This document shows positions 36,601 through 43,326 of a stretch of DNA of 64,000 bases, in pieces. Position 1 is the stretch's first letter; every line of letters starts with the position of its first letter. The DNA comes from Aptenodytes patagonicus (lineage: Eukaryota; Chordata; Aves; Sphenisciformes; Spheniscidae). The notes below the pieces were generated by a model. That model was not told the DNA's origin. It made no database searches and saw only the letters and a program-made list of their open reading frames with translations. Location of the stretch: NCBI RefSeq assembly GCF_965638725.1, contig NC_134960.1, positions 2,048,501-2,112,500 of the forward strand. Direction: 5' to 3'. Made by a program: the position numbers and the translations under genes.

Positions 36601-36860
36601 TGTAAATACACGTGCGCTTTATTAATTTATCGGTGTCCTGGCCTCAAGATTTGTGACCAAAGGCCATTTTGATTCCTACCTGTGCTTTTTTTAGCAGATC
36701 AGTAATAACAGCAAACCAATCAGGAGTCAGCCTCTCCAGCTCTAAGGTGATGATCACCAAAGCCAATGTGGAGCCCTTAAACTGCAATAGTTGGTGGCAC
36801 GCCATACAGTGCTGTAGCTGTTTGGTCAAGAACGCAACATGGCGGGAAGGATTCATCTGA
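6492..36860 (+). CDS. SEPTIN8: SEPT8, septin-8 (whole gene, first exon off window)
   Basis: Septin-8 is a GTP-binding subunit of septin heterofilaments, in the SEPT6 subgroup, acting at the cortex, in cytokinesis and in neuronal and vesicle membranes (family knowledge). Nine exons join in frame. Numbering from the first residue in the window, the P-loop GETGIGKS is at about 39-46, the G3 motif DAVG at about 91-94, the G4 motif AKAD at about 174-177, and a charged coiled coil at about 310-415. Protein length is about 471 residues for the distal ending, or 416-417 for the proximal endings, plus the missing start. SEPT6-subgroup septins bind GTP but are thought not to hydrolyse it. Alternative endings lie at 21064, 24083 and 36695. 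The distal ending requires a 15.6-kb intron and is antisense to CCNI2. The match to mammalian septin-8 is nearly residue for residue, so SEPT6 or SEPT11 is much less likely. Confidence 0.96.
6607..10381 (+). other. SEPTIN8: SEPT8 intron 2
   Basis: A GT-AG intron of 3.8 kb. It contains the second copy of the 50-bp direct repeat (7672-7721), whose partner lies on the other side of exon 2. I see no RNA gene or other exon in it. Confidence 0.85.
7672..7721 (+). repeat. 50-bp dispersed direct repeat, copy B
   Basis: Partner of 5558-5607, same orientation, 2114 bp downstream, in SEPT8 intron 2. The pair brackets exon 2. The family of origin is not recognised. Confidence 0.9.
10382..10577 (+). CDS. 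SEPTIN8: SEPT8 exon 3, GTPase P-loop and switch II
   Basis: The acceptor is CTTCCCAG. The exon is 196 nt, phase 1 in and phase 2 out. It encodes the P-loop (GETGIGKS completed across the junction), [21 protein letters not shown] and [13 protein letters not shown]. The 5' splice site is AAAG|GCAGGT, a GC donor. The GT six bases downstream would put the next exon in a frame with an early stop, so the GC donor is required. Confidence 0.95.
10578..11257 (+). other. SEPTIN8: SEPT8 intron 3 (GC-AG class)
   Basis: A 680-bp intron starting GCAGGT and ending TTTTAG. The GC donor matches the usual GC-AG consensus (AG before it, purine-rich after it). Nothing else is seen inside. Confidence 0.85.
11258..11444 (+). 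CDS. SEPTIN8: SEPT8 exon 4
   Basis: 187 nt, phase 2 in and phase 0 out. It encodes [20 protein letters not shown] and goes on to [20 protein letters not shown], ending MKKLDSK before donor GTAAGG. This is the core septin G-domain. An AG inside the exon at TTACAG is not used, since splicing there breaks the frame. Confidence 0.96.
11445..17141 (+). other. SEPTIN8: SEPT8 intron 4
   Basis: A 5.7-kb GT-AG intron. Apart from scattered short chance reading frames on both strands I see no gene, structured RNA or recognisable transposon in it. Confidence 0.75.
17142..17303 (+). CDS. SEPTIN8: SEPT8 exon 5, G4 motif
   Basis: 162 nt, phase 0 to 0. It starts [20 protein letters not shown], containing the AKAD guanine-specificity motif, and continues [20 protein letters not shown] to the donor AAT|GTGAGT. 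Confidence 0.97.
17304..19053 (+). other. SEPTIN8: SEPT8 intron 5
   Basis: A 1.75-kb intron holding the only clear interspersed repeat of the window, a CR1 fragment in the opposite orientation (17757-18052). Confidence 0.85.
17757..18052 (-). mobile_element. CR1 LINE fragment, 5'-truncated
   Basis: On the plus strand it begins with ATAGAATCATAGAAT, the reverse complement of the terminal ATTCTATG-type repeat of CR1. It continues with the hallmark GGTTGGAAGGGACCTCTAAA and the block around GTCCAACCCC. It extends about 295 bp to near CTGTCGCAACAGG and has no reverse-transcriptase frame, so it is the usual 3'-end-only copy. Well-preserved terminal motifs suggest a moderately young insertion. Its presence points to a bird or another sauropsid. 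Confidence 0.93.
19054..19150 (+). CDS. SEPTIN8: SEPT8 exon 6
   Basis: 97 nt, phase 0 in and 1 out, acceptor TTTCAG and donor CAAG|GTAAGG. It encodes [20 protein letters not shown] and [12 protein letters not shown], the septin-unique element region. Confidence 0.96.
19517..19685 (+). CDS. SEPTIN8: SEPT8 exon 7
   Basis: 169 nt, phase 1 in and 2 out. It encodes [20 protein letters not shown], then [20 protein letters not shown] and a short acidic stretch ending in SQPF. This is the end of the G domain and the septin-unique element. Confidence 0.96.
19943..20075 (+). CDS. SEPTIN8: SEPT8 exon 8, start of coiled coil
   Basis: 133 nt, phase 2 in and 0 out. It encodes [20 protein letters not shown] and continues [20 protein letters not shown] to the donor GAG|GTGGGT. 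The Glu/Lys-rich heptad pattern marks the C-terminal coiled coil that mediates septin pairing. Confidence 0.96.
20872..21062 (+). CDS. SEPTIN8: SEPT8 exon 9, coiled coil and branch point of isoforms
   Basis: 191 nt, phase 0 in and 2 out. It starts [20 protein letters not shown] and ends in a basic stretch, [10 protein letters not shown]. The donor reads AA|GTAAGT. If it is not used, the frame runs K-stop with the TAA at 21064-21066 inside the splice site. If used, the AA can join the terminal exon at 24083 (giving Asn-stop) or the one at 36695 (giving Asn-Arg-Ser and the long tail). Confidence 0.96.
21067..24082 (+). other. SEPTIN8: SEPT8 intron 9, proximal part
   Basis: About 3 kb with no recognised exon. 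It contains an unusually long stop-free antisense stretch (21207-22013, minus strand) of no recognisable family and a G/T-rich low-complexity block at 22905-22998. I looked for a further alternative septin-8 ending known to me from mammals (a short SGWSSIYSV-type tail) and did not find it. Confidence 0.6.
22905..22998 (+). repeat. G/T-rich low-complexity tract
   Basis: About 95 bases made almost only of G and T, with several G runs of 3-6 and a GTTT tetranucleotide section at its right end. Confidence 0.9.
24083..24765 (+). CDS. SEPTIN8: SEPT8 alternative terminal exon (Asn-stop) with 3' UTR
   Basis: A strong acceptor (pyrimidine-rich GTTTCTTTCAG) is followed by TTAATC. Joined in phase to the AA that ends exon 9 it gives AAT then TAA (24084-24086), so the protein ends DKDKKN. 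That is how I remember the roughly 429-residue human septin-8 isoform. What follows is AT-rich and UTR-like. The first AATAAA is near 24742, which sets the tentative end. Longer 3' ends are possible, since similar AT-rich sequence continues to about 26.3 kb. Confidence 0.6.
24702..24719. repeat. TA microsatellite
   Basis: TA repeat followed by an A tract and a short GA tract, just before the candidate AATAAA near 24742. Confidence 0.95.
25534..25550. repeat. T17 tract
   Basis: Homopolymer of 17 T after GCAGC. Confidence 0.95.
26144..26151 (+). promoter_or_regulatory. POU octamer in a possible non-coding element
   Basis: A perfect ATGCAAAT octamer, with a second partial one (ATGCAAA) about 75 bp upstream and SOX-like ACAATAAC nearby. 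Binding is not shown by sequence alone. Confidence 0.35.
27191..27223. promoter_or_regulatory. TAATTA cluster within an inverted repeat
   Basis: Arms ATTAGCTA (27191-27198) and TAGCTAAT (27216-27223) are reverse complements. Between them lies TTAATTAATTAA, overlapping homeodomain core sites. It may be a regulatory site or simple AT-rich sequence. Confidence 0.35.
29958..30004. repeat. A-rich purine tract
   Basis: About 47 bases of A with interspersed G, including three AAAAGG-like units. Confidence 0.9.
33603..33608 (-). terminator. CCNI2: Candidate CCNI2 polyA signal
   Basis: On the minus strand AATAAA is followed within about 20-40 nt by G/T-rich sequence (GTCTGCGTGTTCTCGGTGTG), the classical arrangement of a cleavage site. 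It lies 1.8 kb past the CCNI2 stop codon and would give a 3' UTR of that length. Confidence 0.5.
33609..35433 (-). other. CCNI2: CCNI2 3' UTR (tentative)
   Basis: Sequence between the CCNI2 stop codon and the candidate polyA signal. No coding exon is seen on either strand. Its extent depends on the polyA assignment. Confidence 0.4.
35434..35841 (-). CDS. CCNI2: CCNI2 last coding exon
   Basis: 408 nt including TAG at 35434-35436. It begins [20 protein letters not shown] after acceptor CCTTACAG. The tail has [19 protein letters not shown] and [12 protein letters not shown], which match the C-terminus of cyclin I (DDFYDGIKRLYNED and SPCPPLQP from memory). This is the main reason to call the family. 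Confidence 0.95.
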   Translation of the reverse strand, partial: VNSTEFIHCKELVDQELMCLQPSNAVYIFCSISQAIQGHPKARLPHHDPSGLKNSHQVRLRVPVPQPVLAPFTPTTAQIPDDTMETDEYYDGFGHLYSEDGGASGGRVNTGGSCPQLRPGEGSSPCPPLQPPERD

Positions 36861-39800
36861 GGCAGCCCATGTAGTAGATGGGGCCAGTTGGACATCACCA
36901 TGGCATGGAACTGGAGAGAAGTATATATATATATATATATATATAAAAAACAAAAACGCAGAGGTCAGTGAACTTTGTATGTTTTCATATGTTATCAACC
37001 AGAAGTACAGACTAATTTCATCTCATATCAGGAAACCTAAAGGGTTCCCCCCCCCCCTTTTTTTTTGTGTTTTGTGTTTGTACTTGCCAACCACTGAACT
37101 GTTTTTTCGAGCTTATAATGAATGTACAAGGTCAGTGTTTCCTAACAATTTCTGAAGTTTCTACGTTATCCAGATTGCTATCCAGGAGAGTCAATTCAGG
37201 CCAGCAGATACGGATAGAATAAAACCGATAATAATGACTGCGCACTGAATTTACTGAGGAAACAAGCACCTAAGAAAGGCAGTTTTCACAATCAGCAGCC
37301 TAAGATGGCTTAATATTTGCACATAACCTTAAAAAAGGGATCCAGGATGTGTTCGTATCACATGATTTTTGCCTTACTAGCACATGATCGTTTCTTGAAG
37401 ACAAAGTTTAATCGTTTCTATCAAATGTTTAGTAACTGCAGTGTGAACTAAGTGCCAGATTGGAGTAGTCTCATTGCCTAAAACAAGGGTGAATAATTAG
37501 TGGGATGAAAAGGAAAATGGTTTAAGAAAAAAACCGTGTGTGTGAAATGTAGCAAAACTCTGACAGCTTTCTATGTACAGTATTAATAGAACGGAAATAG
37601 TTAGAAATATTTTTGCAGTGTGTATTTAAAAAAAATAAAATAGCGTATAGTTGTGCATTATGAGAATCTTTTTAACATCCATTTTAGTTGTCCTTTAAAG
37701 ATGGGAGTAAATTTTTTGAGCAAAATGAAAGGTTTTAAATAGTAGAAAATTTTAAAAATAAATAAATTAAAAAATCACTGTAACATTCTTCAAAAGACTT
37801 GCAGATAGCTGAGAACAGGTAGCAAAGCATCTTGGGAAGGATGTGTGGGTGTGTGTATGTGTGCGCATCTGTGTTTTCTAGTCTTATTTGATAAGGAGCT
37901 GTTTCTTTAAAGAAAAAAAAAATTTGCAAAATTTAGTGCTTACAATGTTTAAGAAATCCATTGGTGTTGCTGTGTAAAGATCCCAATGAAGCTTGTCTAG
38001 TATAATTCTTTCCATTCTCAAGATCTCAGCTGGAGAGCGTTTACAACCACTCTGCACTGCGAGCATCTTCACCGATGGTATTACCTGTAAAAAAAAAAAA
38101 AAAAAGTTAAAAATAATAAAGAAGCCACCGTCCTACACAGTGCTGTGCGTGTTTCTCTGTATTGCAAAGGGATCTGACAAGTTTATACACATCCCAAAGC
38201 GCTAAGCAGAGTGCTCGTTCAGGAGACCGCTTTCCTAGGTGACTCCCATCCTAAACGAAGACTGGCCCACGCTCGCCAGAGTGCAGCTGGCTACGAACCC
38301 ACAGCAAGAACGATGCCGTTCACCTCCTGGGTCACCGTGAGCCTCCTTAACGCTGCATCGGCGATGCACGTTCCCTGCCACCAGTCTCATTCGTTTTGCT
38401 CCTCTGACAAGGAGGAGGCTTCCTGTTGGCCTGTTTTACAGGGCCTCCTGTGGGTGTCTTGTTTTCTGCGGTCGTTGACTCAGCTTCTCCTTTTTAGCGG
38501 AGAGGAAAAGAAGAATAACCTCAGCGTGGCACATCCTCAGAAAGGCTATGAAGAGCGTTTCACTACAGCAGAGGTTGTTCGAAGAGACATGTGTGTCTGA
38601 CTCCCAACTCCTAGGTTTCCTGCTCTTTTTCAAAACAGAATGAAGGGAAGAGGAGAAATGCAATCTGAAATGCTTTTGGCTCATGTTTGTAAATGTCTTC
38701 TGCCATGAGAGGTTATCCTGTGTCATCTCACACTTACATGGGTAGTTGCTGATTTTACGTGCTCACCTTGAGGTGCAGATTTGAGTCACTTCCTCGCCAG
38801 GTTCAGAACCCACTTTCGACTCCAAGCAAACTCATCTATTTTAAGCTTCCTCTGAAGAACCTCTGCTCTGTCTCGCCTACCTTACCCTCCCAGGACCTAC
38901 TACAGCACCCTGATGCTGTGCGCACAACGCTGTGCGTGTGCATCTTGACTGTCCCCTCCCCCAGACTAAGCTTTACTGCGAGCCGTGGATTCTGAAGAGA
39001 GGAGAGAGGTTTAAGGGCAGGAGGAGGAAAACACATCCATTACGTAAGCAAACACAAGTCCTTCATCCATAAAGGTCACAATTCTTTCAAGCAACGATGA
39101 AACAGGACTGAAAATGTTACTGTCTCCCCTTAAGGACTACTTAGGGTAAACAAGTTAACACCTCCACATTATGCCCAAGTTGTTGAAAGACCTGGAAACA
39201 CGAACAACTTGAACGCAAAAGATGAGTTTAGTGTGTTTAAAATTAAACATACAGACCTCATCTTCTTCATTGGTTTTTGCTGCGAGGACAAGGCAGGAAA
39301 TTGCTATGCACTGAAGATATTTTAATTGGGCCTGAAGGGAGAAGAAAACACTGAGTAAAGAAGATAACAGTCTTGGGGGGGAATAACTGTCATTCTATGA
39401 CAGATGCACAAGTTTCAAACTTTCATTCAAGTTACAGTTGCTTCTGAATTAGTTTAGCTGCAGAAAGATTCATTTGAAGCTGGAAATAGAGCAAGGAAAT
39501 CCAAAGTGAAACAAAGTAAATCCTCTTCCTGGTGCACTTTTTATTCATGTATCCCACAATTTTTAGACTATGCAATGCCACAGTATTTACAATGCAATGT
39601 TATGCCTCTTCTCAGCTGAGATATTAATATGCTTTTGCTAAATGCCAGTATCAATCTAAATAGAATTGAGAGCTGCAAGGCTCAGTTCAACTCATAACTT
39701 TGCCGTTGCTTCAATAGCAGAAAAGGTTGGCCCCACGGTTTGGTTAAAAATAGTGGTTCAAAATGAAAATATTGAAAGTGATAATGCAAATGTTTTCTAT

Positions 39801-41703
39801 TTAGCAGAGACAACCAGATGATAATGAGTTCTTTGTACTTATCACAGCATTTGGACTACAGTTGACACAAACACTTCTACGGAGGACTGTAAATCAGTGG
39901 AACCTCATCGAACACTCGAGTTCATATATATACATATATATATATATTTATATGCTTAAAAGCCTTCCCCAGCGAAGACCCTGGCTGCTCCCTAAATCTG
40001 CTGCCAAACATAGTACCTGCTTTGTGTATAAACTGATTACATACCCCTTACATCCCCAGTCAGTAATCTAGCCAGAAAAAAAGCTGACAGAGATTCTCTA
40101 CCTTTACTGATGCCAATAACCGGTTAAGAATGCTGGTAGCTAAGGCAAATGTTTCAGGGTAAAACTGGAACCGAGAGCTTACTTCTGCAATCCAGAGAAC
40201 CGCTTTCTTGTAACACGACAGAGAGATATCTGTGCCCTGAGGGGAAGAAAAAATTAGCAGAAAAATACAGTTAGTGCTTTGATGATTTTGTTAACGTATC
40301 TCCAAAGGAAGACTCAAATCATTCCAAGTGCTCTAATTAACATTTCAGATGTCTGGAGGCTTGAAATGAAGAAAGTTCTGGGCTGTGTCTACAGAGTGAG
40401 GCAAATTTTGGAGCAGTTTAAAGCACTCATTCGCATTGCCCACCCAGTCAGGCTCTAGCTGTGCTTACAAGGGCCTGGTACTGGATTGTGCCCGAGTACT
40501 GAATGGGGAAGCACCCAGCCCGCCCCTCGCACGGTGCGTATGAACCACCCAACTGAGCTCTCACAAACGAGGTGCTGAGCGTGCTCATTATTTCCCCCCT
40601 CCTGAGAAAACTGAAGCCTCCGATGCGGCACATGGTTCATTCAGCCAGCCTCGACAGGGAGAGAGAAACGGGAGTCAGGAGCAGGTTTTGATTGACTCTG
40701 CAAGATTCCTCTTTTTTAACAGCCCTTGAACTTGCTTCGCGTTGGGACCACAGAAGCCGGGTTTATGACTCCCCCAAGGCACAAGGCAAAACGTACTCAG
40801 TTTTTTTCTTTCTTATATCTTATTTGAAGATGCATTCAGGTGAGAGGAAGGACGTTACTCTGGCTGCCATGAGTGCCCCACATGATCTGTGGCACGTATT
40901 TGAACACTGCTGTAGAACTGAAAGGGCCACGCGGCTACACAGAACAGACAACATTTACTACCAATTCATTTAATATTACTCATTGCATTATCCATTTCAC
41001 TATCTTGCTTTATTTGGTAGTAAAAATACTTGGTAAAAAAATAGCATTTCTACGCTATTGCAAAAGAGAGGAGGCTGGCAGGGCACTTCTGTGCATTCTT
41101 CCACGATCTGATGCACTTTACAGAAGCAGCTGAGCGTAACTGTTTCCATTGTGCACAGAGGGCCATTAAGTGTTCCAGCTTCCTAAGGTAGCAGACTGAC
41201 TCGCTTTAGCAGCCGGGAATGGGGCTGGGTTTCTGTCAGGCCTCAGCGAATTCCCTTTTCTCCCATCTGAATAGACGGGACTCAAAGACCGTGTCGAGCA
41301 CAATTAACTCTAACATGACATACTTACGGCTTTACCATCGATTGTCTGCTCTCACCGGCTCCACCAGATTTCCCAAAACTACTTGAGTCAAAACAAAATG
41401 CGAAGCACCTGGTTTACATGGGGCACTAATAAGATGCAAGATGGAACAAATACAGACCCTCCTCCCCCCCGTTCCTTAAGCTTAGTCCATGCGGGATGAC
41501 TTTTGCATTCAGGTGGATTAGATGGCAGGACCAGCACTGCGTCTCTGCAGAGTCCCTTAGGCACTTCCAAAGAGGACGAGGGAAAATACCTTCAGGGCGA
41601 GATTCTGGAAAACTGGCACTTTCCAAATCCTAGCCTCTCTGGCTAAGGCATTTTCCAGGAAGAAGGCAAGTCTCGAGCCCTCTGGAGGTCCAGGGCACTT
41701 CAT
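35434..41703 (-). CDS. CCNI2: CCNI2, cyclin-I2 (whole coding region)
   Basis: An atypical cyclin of the cyclin I family. In mammals cyclin I and I2 associate with CDK5 rather than driving the classical cycle (family knowledge). Six coding exons join to 367 residues: N-terminal helix (1-38), cyclin box (about 39-155), second cyclin fold (156-232), and a Pro/Ser/acidic tail ending in [12 protein letters not shown]. Every junction is phase 0 and every internal exon is a multiple of three, so exon skipping would keep the frame. Protein sequence resembles cyclin I throughout (for example [20 protein letters not shown]). Position between SEPT8 and KIF3A identifies it as CCNI2 rather than CCNI. The ATG chosen aligns with the cyclin I start, but the frame is open upstream to the acceptor and into the leader exon. 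Confidence 0.95.
35842..36679 (-). other. CCNI2: CCNI2 intron 5
   Basis: An 838-bp intron with donor CAG|GTAGGA on the minus strand. Nothing else is seen. Confidence 0.85.
36680..36910 (-). CDS. CCNI2: CCNI2 exon, second cyclin fold (dual-coding with SEPT8)
   Basis: 231 nt, phase 0 to 0, acceptor TCTCTCCAG. It starts [20 protein letters not shown] and continues [20 protein letters not shown], then [20 protein letters not shown], ending DLLKKAQ. Residues about 172-227 are encoded by bases that also encode the SEPT8 distal tail on the other strand. The final codons (Leu-Lys-Lys-Ala-Gln) are the complement of the SEPT8 3' splice site. The intron just upstream on the minus strand contains a TA microsatellite. 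Confidence 0.95.
36695..36860 (+). CDS. SEPTIN8: SEPT8 distal terminal exon, palmitoylation-type tail
   Basis: The acceptor is GTGCTTTTTTTAG. Joined to the AA of exon 9 it reads [11 protein letters not shown], then [20 protein letters not shown], then [20 protein letters not shown], ending EGFI and TGA at 36858-36860. This is nearly the same as the C-terminus I remember for the longest human septin-8 isoform. The CCSC cluster is a likely palmitoylation site that would put this isoform on membranes. The whole exon lies antisense inside a CCNI2 coding exon. A candidate polyA signal follows at 37634-37639. Confidence 0.88.
36922..36945. repeat. TA microsatellite beside the CCNI2 acceptor
   Basis: TA run of 24 bases, 11 bases from the CCNI2 exon at 36910, so it forms part of the minus-strand 3' splice region. 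Confidence 0.97.
37634..37639 (+). terminator. SEPTIN8: Candidate polyA signal of the long SEPT8 transcript
   Basis: AATAAA in an A-rich context about 780 bp after the distal SEPT8 stop codon. It lies inside a CCNI2 intron. Others occur near 37757, so the true 3' end is not determined. Confidence 0.35.
37944..38084 (-). CDS. CCNI2: CCNI2 exon, end of cyclin box
   Basis: 141 nt, phase 0 to 0. The acceptor follows a 17-base T tract on the minus strand. It encodes [20 protein letters not shown], then [20 protein letters not shown] and PMDFLNI before donor GTAAGC. Confidence 0.96.
38085..39256 (-). other. CCNI2: CCNI2 intron 3
   Basis: A 1.17-kb intron. It holds the A17 tract at 38089-38105 (plus strand), which is the pyrimidine tract of the minus-strand acceptor. 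No other feature is seen. Confidence 0.8.
38089..38105. repeat. A17 tract (T tract of CCNI2 acceptor)
   Basis: On the minus strand this is the pyrimidine tract immediately before a CCNI2 acceptor. Confidence 0.97.
39257..39331 (-). CDS. CCNI2: CCNI2 exon, cyclin box helix
   Basis: 75 nt, phase 0 to 0, acceptor CCCTTCAG and donor GAG|GTCTGT. It encodes [20 protein letters not shown] followed by NEEDE, the cyclin-box helix with the LAAKT motif. Confidence 0.96.
39332..40101 (-). other. CCNI2: CCNI2 intron 2
   Basis: A 770-bp intron with a TA-rich microsatellite at 39924-39952. Nothing else is seen. Confidence 0.8.
39924..39952. repeat. Imperfect TA microsatellite
   Basis: TA repeat interrupted by a single C and by TTT, in a CCNI2 intron. 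Confidence 0.95.
40102..40236 (-). CDS. CCNI2: CCNI2 exon, start of cyclin box
   Basis: 135 nt, phase 0 to 0. It encodes [20 protein letters not shown], then [20 protein letters not shown] and LASVK. This corresponds to the first helices of the cyclin I box (YPETFALA). Confidence 0.96.
40237..41589 (-). other. CCNI2: CCNI2 intron 1 of the coding region
   Basis: A 1.35-kb intron with donor AAG|GTATTT. No exon or repeat is recognised inside it. Confidence 0.8.
41590..41703 (-). CDS. CCNI2: CCNI2 first coding exon (conservative start)
   Basis: Codons from the ATG at 41703-41701 to the donor. It encodes [20 protein letters not shown] and [18 protein letters not shown]. The start aligns with the MKFPGP start of cyclin I. 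The exon extends upstream to the acceptor at 41739, and those 36 bases are open in the same frame, so an N-terminally longer product is possible. Confidence 0.9.
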
Positions 41704-41739
41704 GGCAAGTCTTTGAGCCAGTTTCCCTGATGGGAGCCG
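41704..41739 (-). other. CCNI2: CCNI2 exon part upstream of the chosen ATG
   Basis: Twelve in-frame codons (RLPSGKLAQRLA) between the acceptor and the ATG. They are 5' UTR if translation starts at 41703, coding if it starts in the leader exon. Confidence 0.6.
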
Positions 41740-42768
41740 CTGTCAAAACCAAGAAAAGAATTATAAAGCAACATCCCAGCTCCTTGAACTAACTATGATT
41801 TCCTCTCCTGATGCCTTTCCAACTCCGAGAACTAAGTCGGGAGCAGCCATATGACTTGTTTGTTTGCAGACAGAGCAATCCTGCCATCCATTTTCCCAGG
41901 GGGAAGCTCACGATGAAAGAAAACATATCAGATGGCTAAACAATGGTGCGGTCGAGCTTTTTTTCCTCCCGGGCTGTGTGAAGGCTTGCTTGAATAACCT
42001 TGGGTGAGCGGTACCTATTGCTCTGTTTACCTTGTTTCACACGTTCAGCTCTCCATTTGCAGAGCCATTAAGTTGCAACCCGTTATCATCTGATTTCAAG
42101 TTTCTGGCAAATAGAGGTCTATTGTCTCTGTACAGAAGCTCGAAGATGACTGTTCTTAGCGGGTTTATTAATTCCCAGTTAACAGTTTTCCTTAAAGCAG
42201 TCTAATCTTTCTCTCTTGCTGCTGAAGACATGCAACAGCAACACTTTGGAAATTCCACTCTCCAGACTAAGCACGTATTTACATCAAATAAACGTTTCTG
42301 TATAATATCACGTAAGAACCAAGCAGTGAGAACGTCTCAGCCTGAAAATGAGTATTTCAATGCTTACATTGTGGTGTCTCTTTAACAGCAGAAAAAAGAT
42401 GTTACCAGATAGAAAATTTCTGCTTTTCTTTGTAAGTAGTGGTGGATGCGGGCTTCCTCATCAGTGTTTTCTGGAAGCTCACACCATTATCTCTACAGCT
42501 CCATTAAAAACCCCAAAGTGACATGAATCCTCTGGAAACCGTTCTACATTTCTAAAGCTGAAACTCGGTGATGTGTGTGTTTCACCGGGCACGGGAACCG
42601 CACATGACTTCGGCTTTTGCTACCCCTGGATGCCAGAGCATCCAAAGCCGACTGCCCGGACCATTTCAGCAGAAGGAGAGCCGGAAAAGATTTATCTGTC
42701 CAGTTTGATGCACTGAAAAGATTACCTTTCCGTAGCTAGGGAAAAAATAGAATTAATTAAAAGCTCAC
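41740..42768 (-). other. CCNI2: CCNI2 intron after the leader exon
   Basis: About 1.03 kb between the acceptor at 41740-41741 and a good donor (AGG|GTGAGC on the minus strand) at the edge of the CpG island. No other feature is seen. Confidence 0.5.
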
Positions 42769-43326
42769 CCTCCGGCTAACCTGAACGCGACTGTCCCCGA
42801 GAACGACACCGAGCGGTTCCCGCACCACCGGCGCCCGGGCTGTCCCTCCAGTCCCGCACAGAGCCCGGGGGCGGCGGGGAGCCCCGTCCCGTCCCGTCCC
42901 GTCCCCGGGAGGAGACCCCCGCCCGCGCCCCGCCACAGAGAGCCGCCGCGCCCTCCTTACCCGCCCGGCTGGGCCGCGCCGGGGGTGCCGGGCCGGGTCC
43001 GGCCGGGCATGGGGGCGGCGGGCGGGCGGGCGCTCGGTGCGGCCCCGCCACCGGAGAGCAGCACGGCGGGGCTGGGCCGGGCGGGAGGGGCCGCGCCGCC
43101 CGCTGACATCCGCGGCTGCGCGCAGGGCCCGCCCCGGCCTGCCCGGGGAGGGTGGCGGGCGGCGGCGGCGGCGGCTGCGGAGGCCCGGCGCGGATCCGTG
43201 AGATGTTTCGCTCCCCTTCGGTGCCCTCGGGCGCTGCTGAACGCCTGAGCCAGTAACTTCTGTGTAATAAAGCCACCACGGTAAAACCCACAACCGTCTA
43301 GTGGGCGAGAAGGTCCTTTTCGGCAC
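42769..43326 (-). promoter_or_regulatory. CCNI2: CCNI2 CpG-island promoter and leader exon (tentative)
   Basis: Very GC- and CpG-rich sequence directly 5' of CCNI2 on the minus strand, ending in a canonical donor. It contains a small (GTCCC)4 tandem repeat at 42886-42905. A 186-codon Arg/Pro-rich stop-free stretch reads in phase through this donor into the first coding exon. GC-rich sequence stays open easily, so I treat it as leader exon with unknown coding status. The CpG-rich zone continues to about 43600. Confidence 0.5.
42886..42905. repeat. (GTCCC)4
   Basis: Four exact GTCCC units inside the CCNI2 CpG island. Confidence 0.95.

Larger units (their letters stand above)
36911..37943 (-). 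other. CCNI2: CCNI2 intron 4
   Basis: A 1.03-kb intron with a TA dinucleotide repeat (36922-36945) close to its acceptor. If the long SEPT8 transcript ends near 37.65 kb, most of this intron is also SEPT8 3' UTR on the plus strand. Confidence 0.75.

Noticed and set aside
36669..36694. Reading the SEPT8 tail as an independent small protein from the ATG at 36669
   Set aside because: The residues before the acceptor (MIPTCAFFS) do not match septin-8, while everything after the AG does. It is an exon of SEPT8, not a separate gene.
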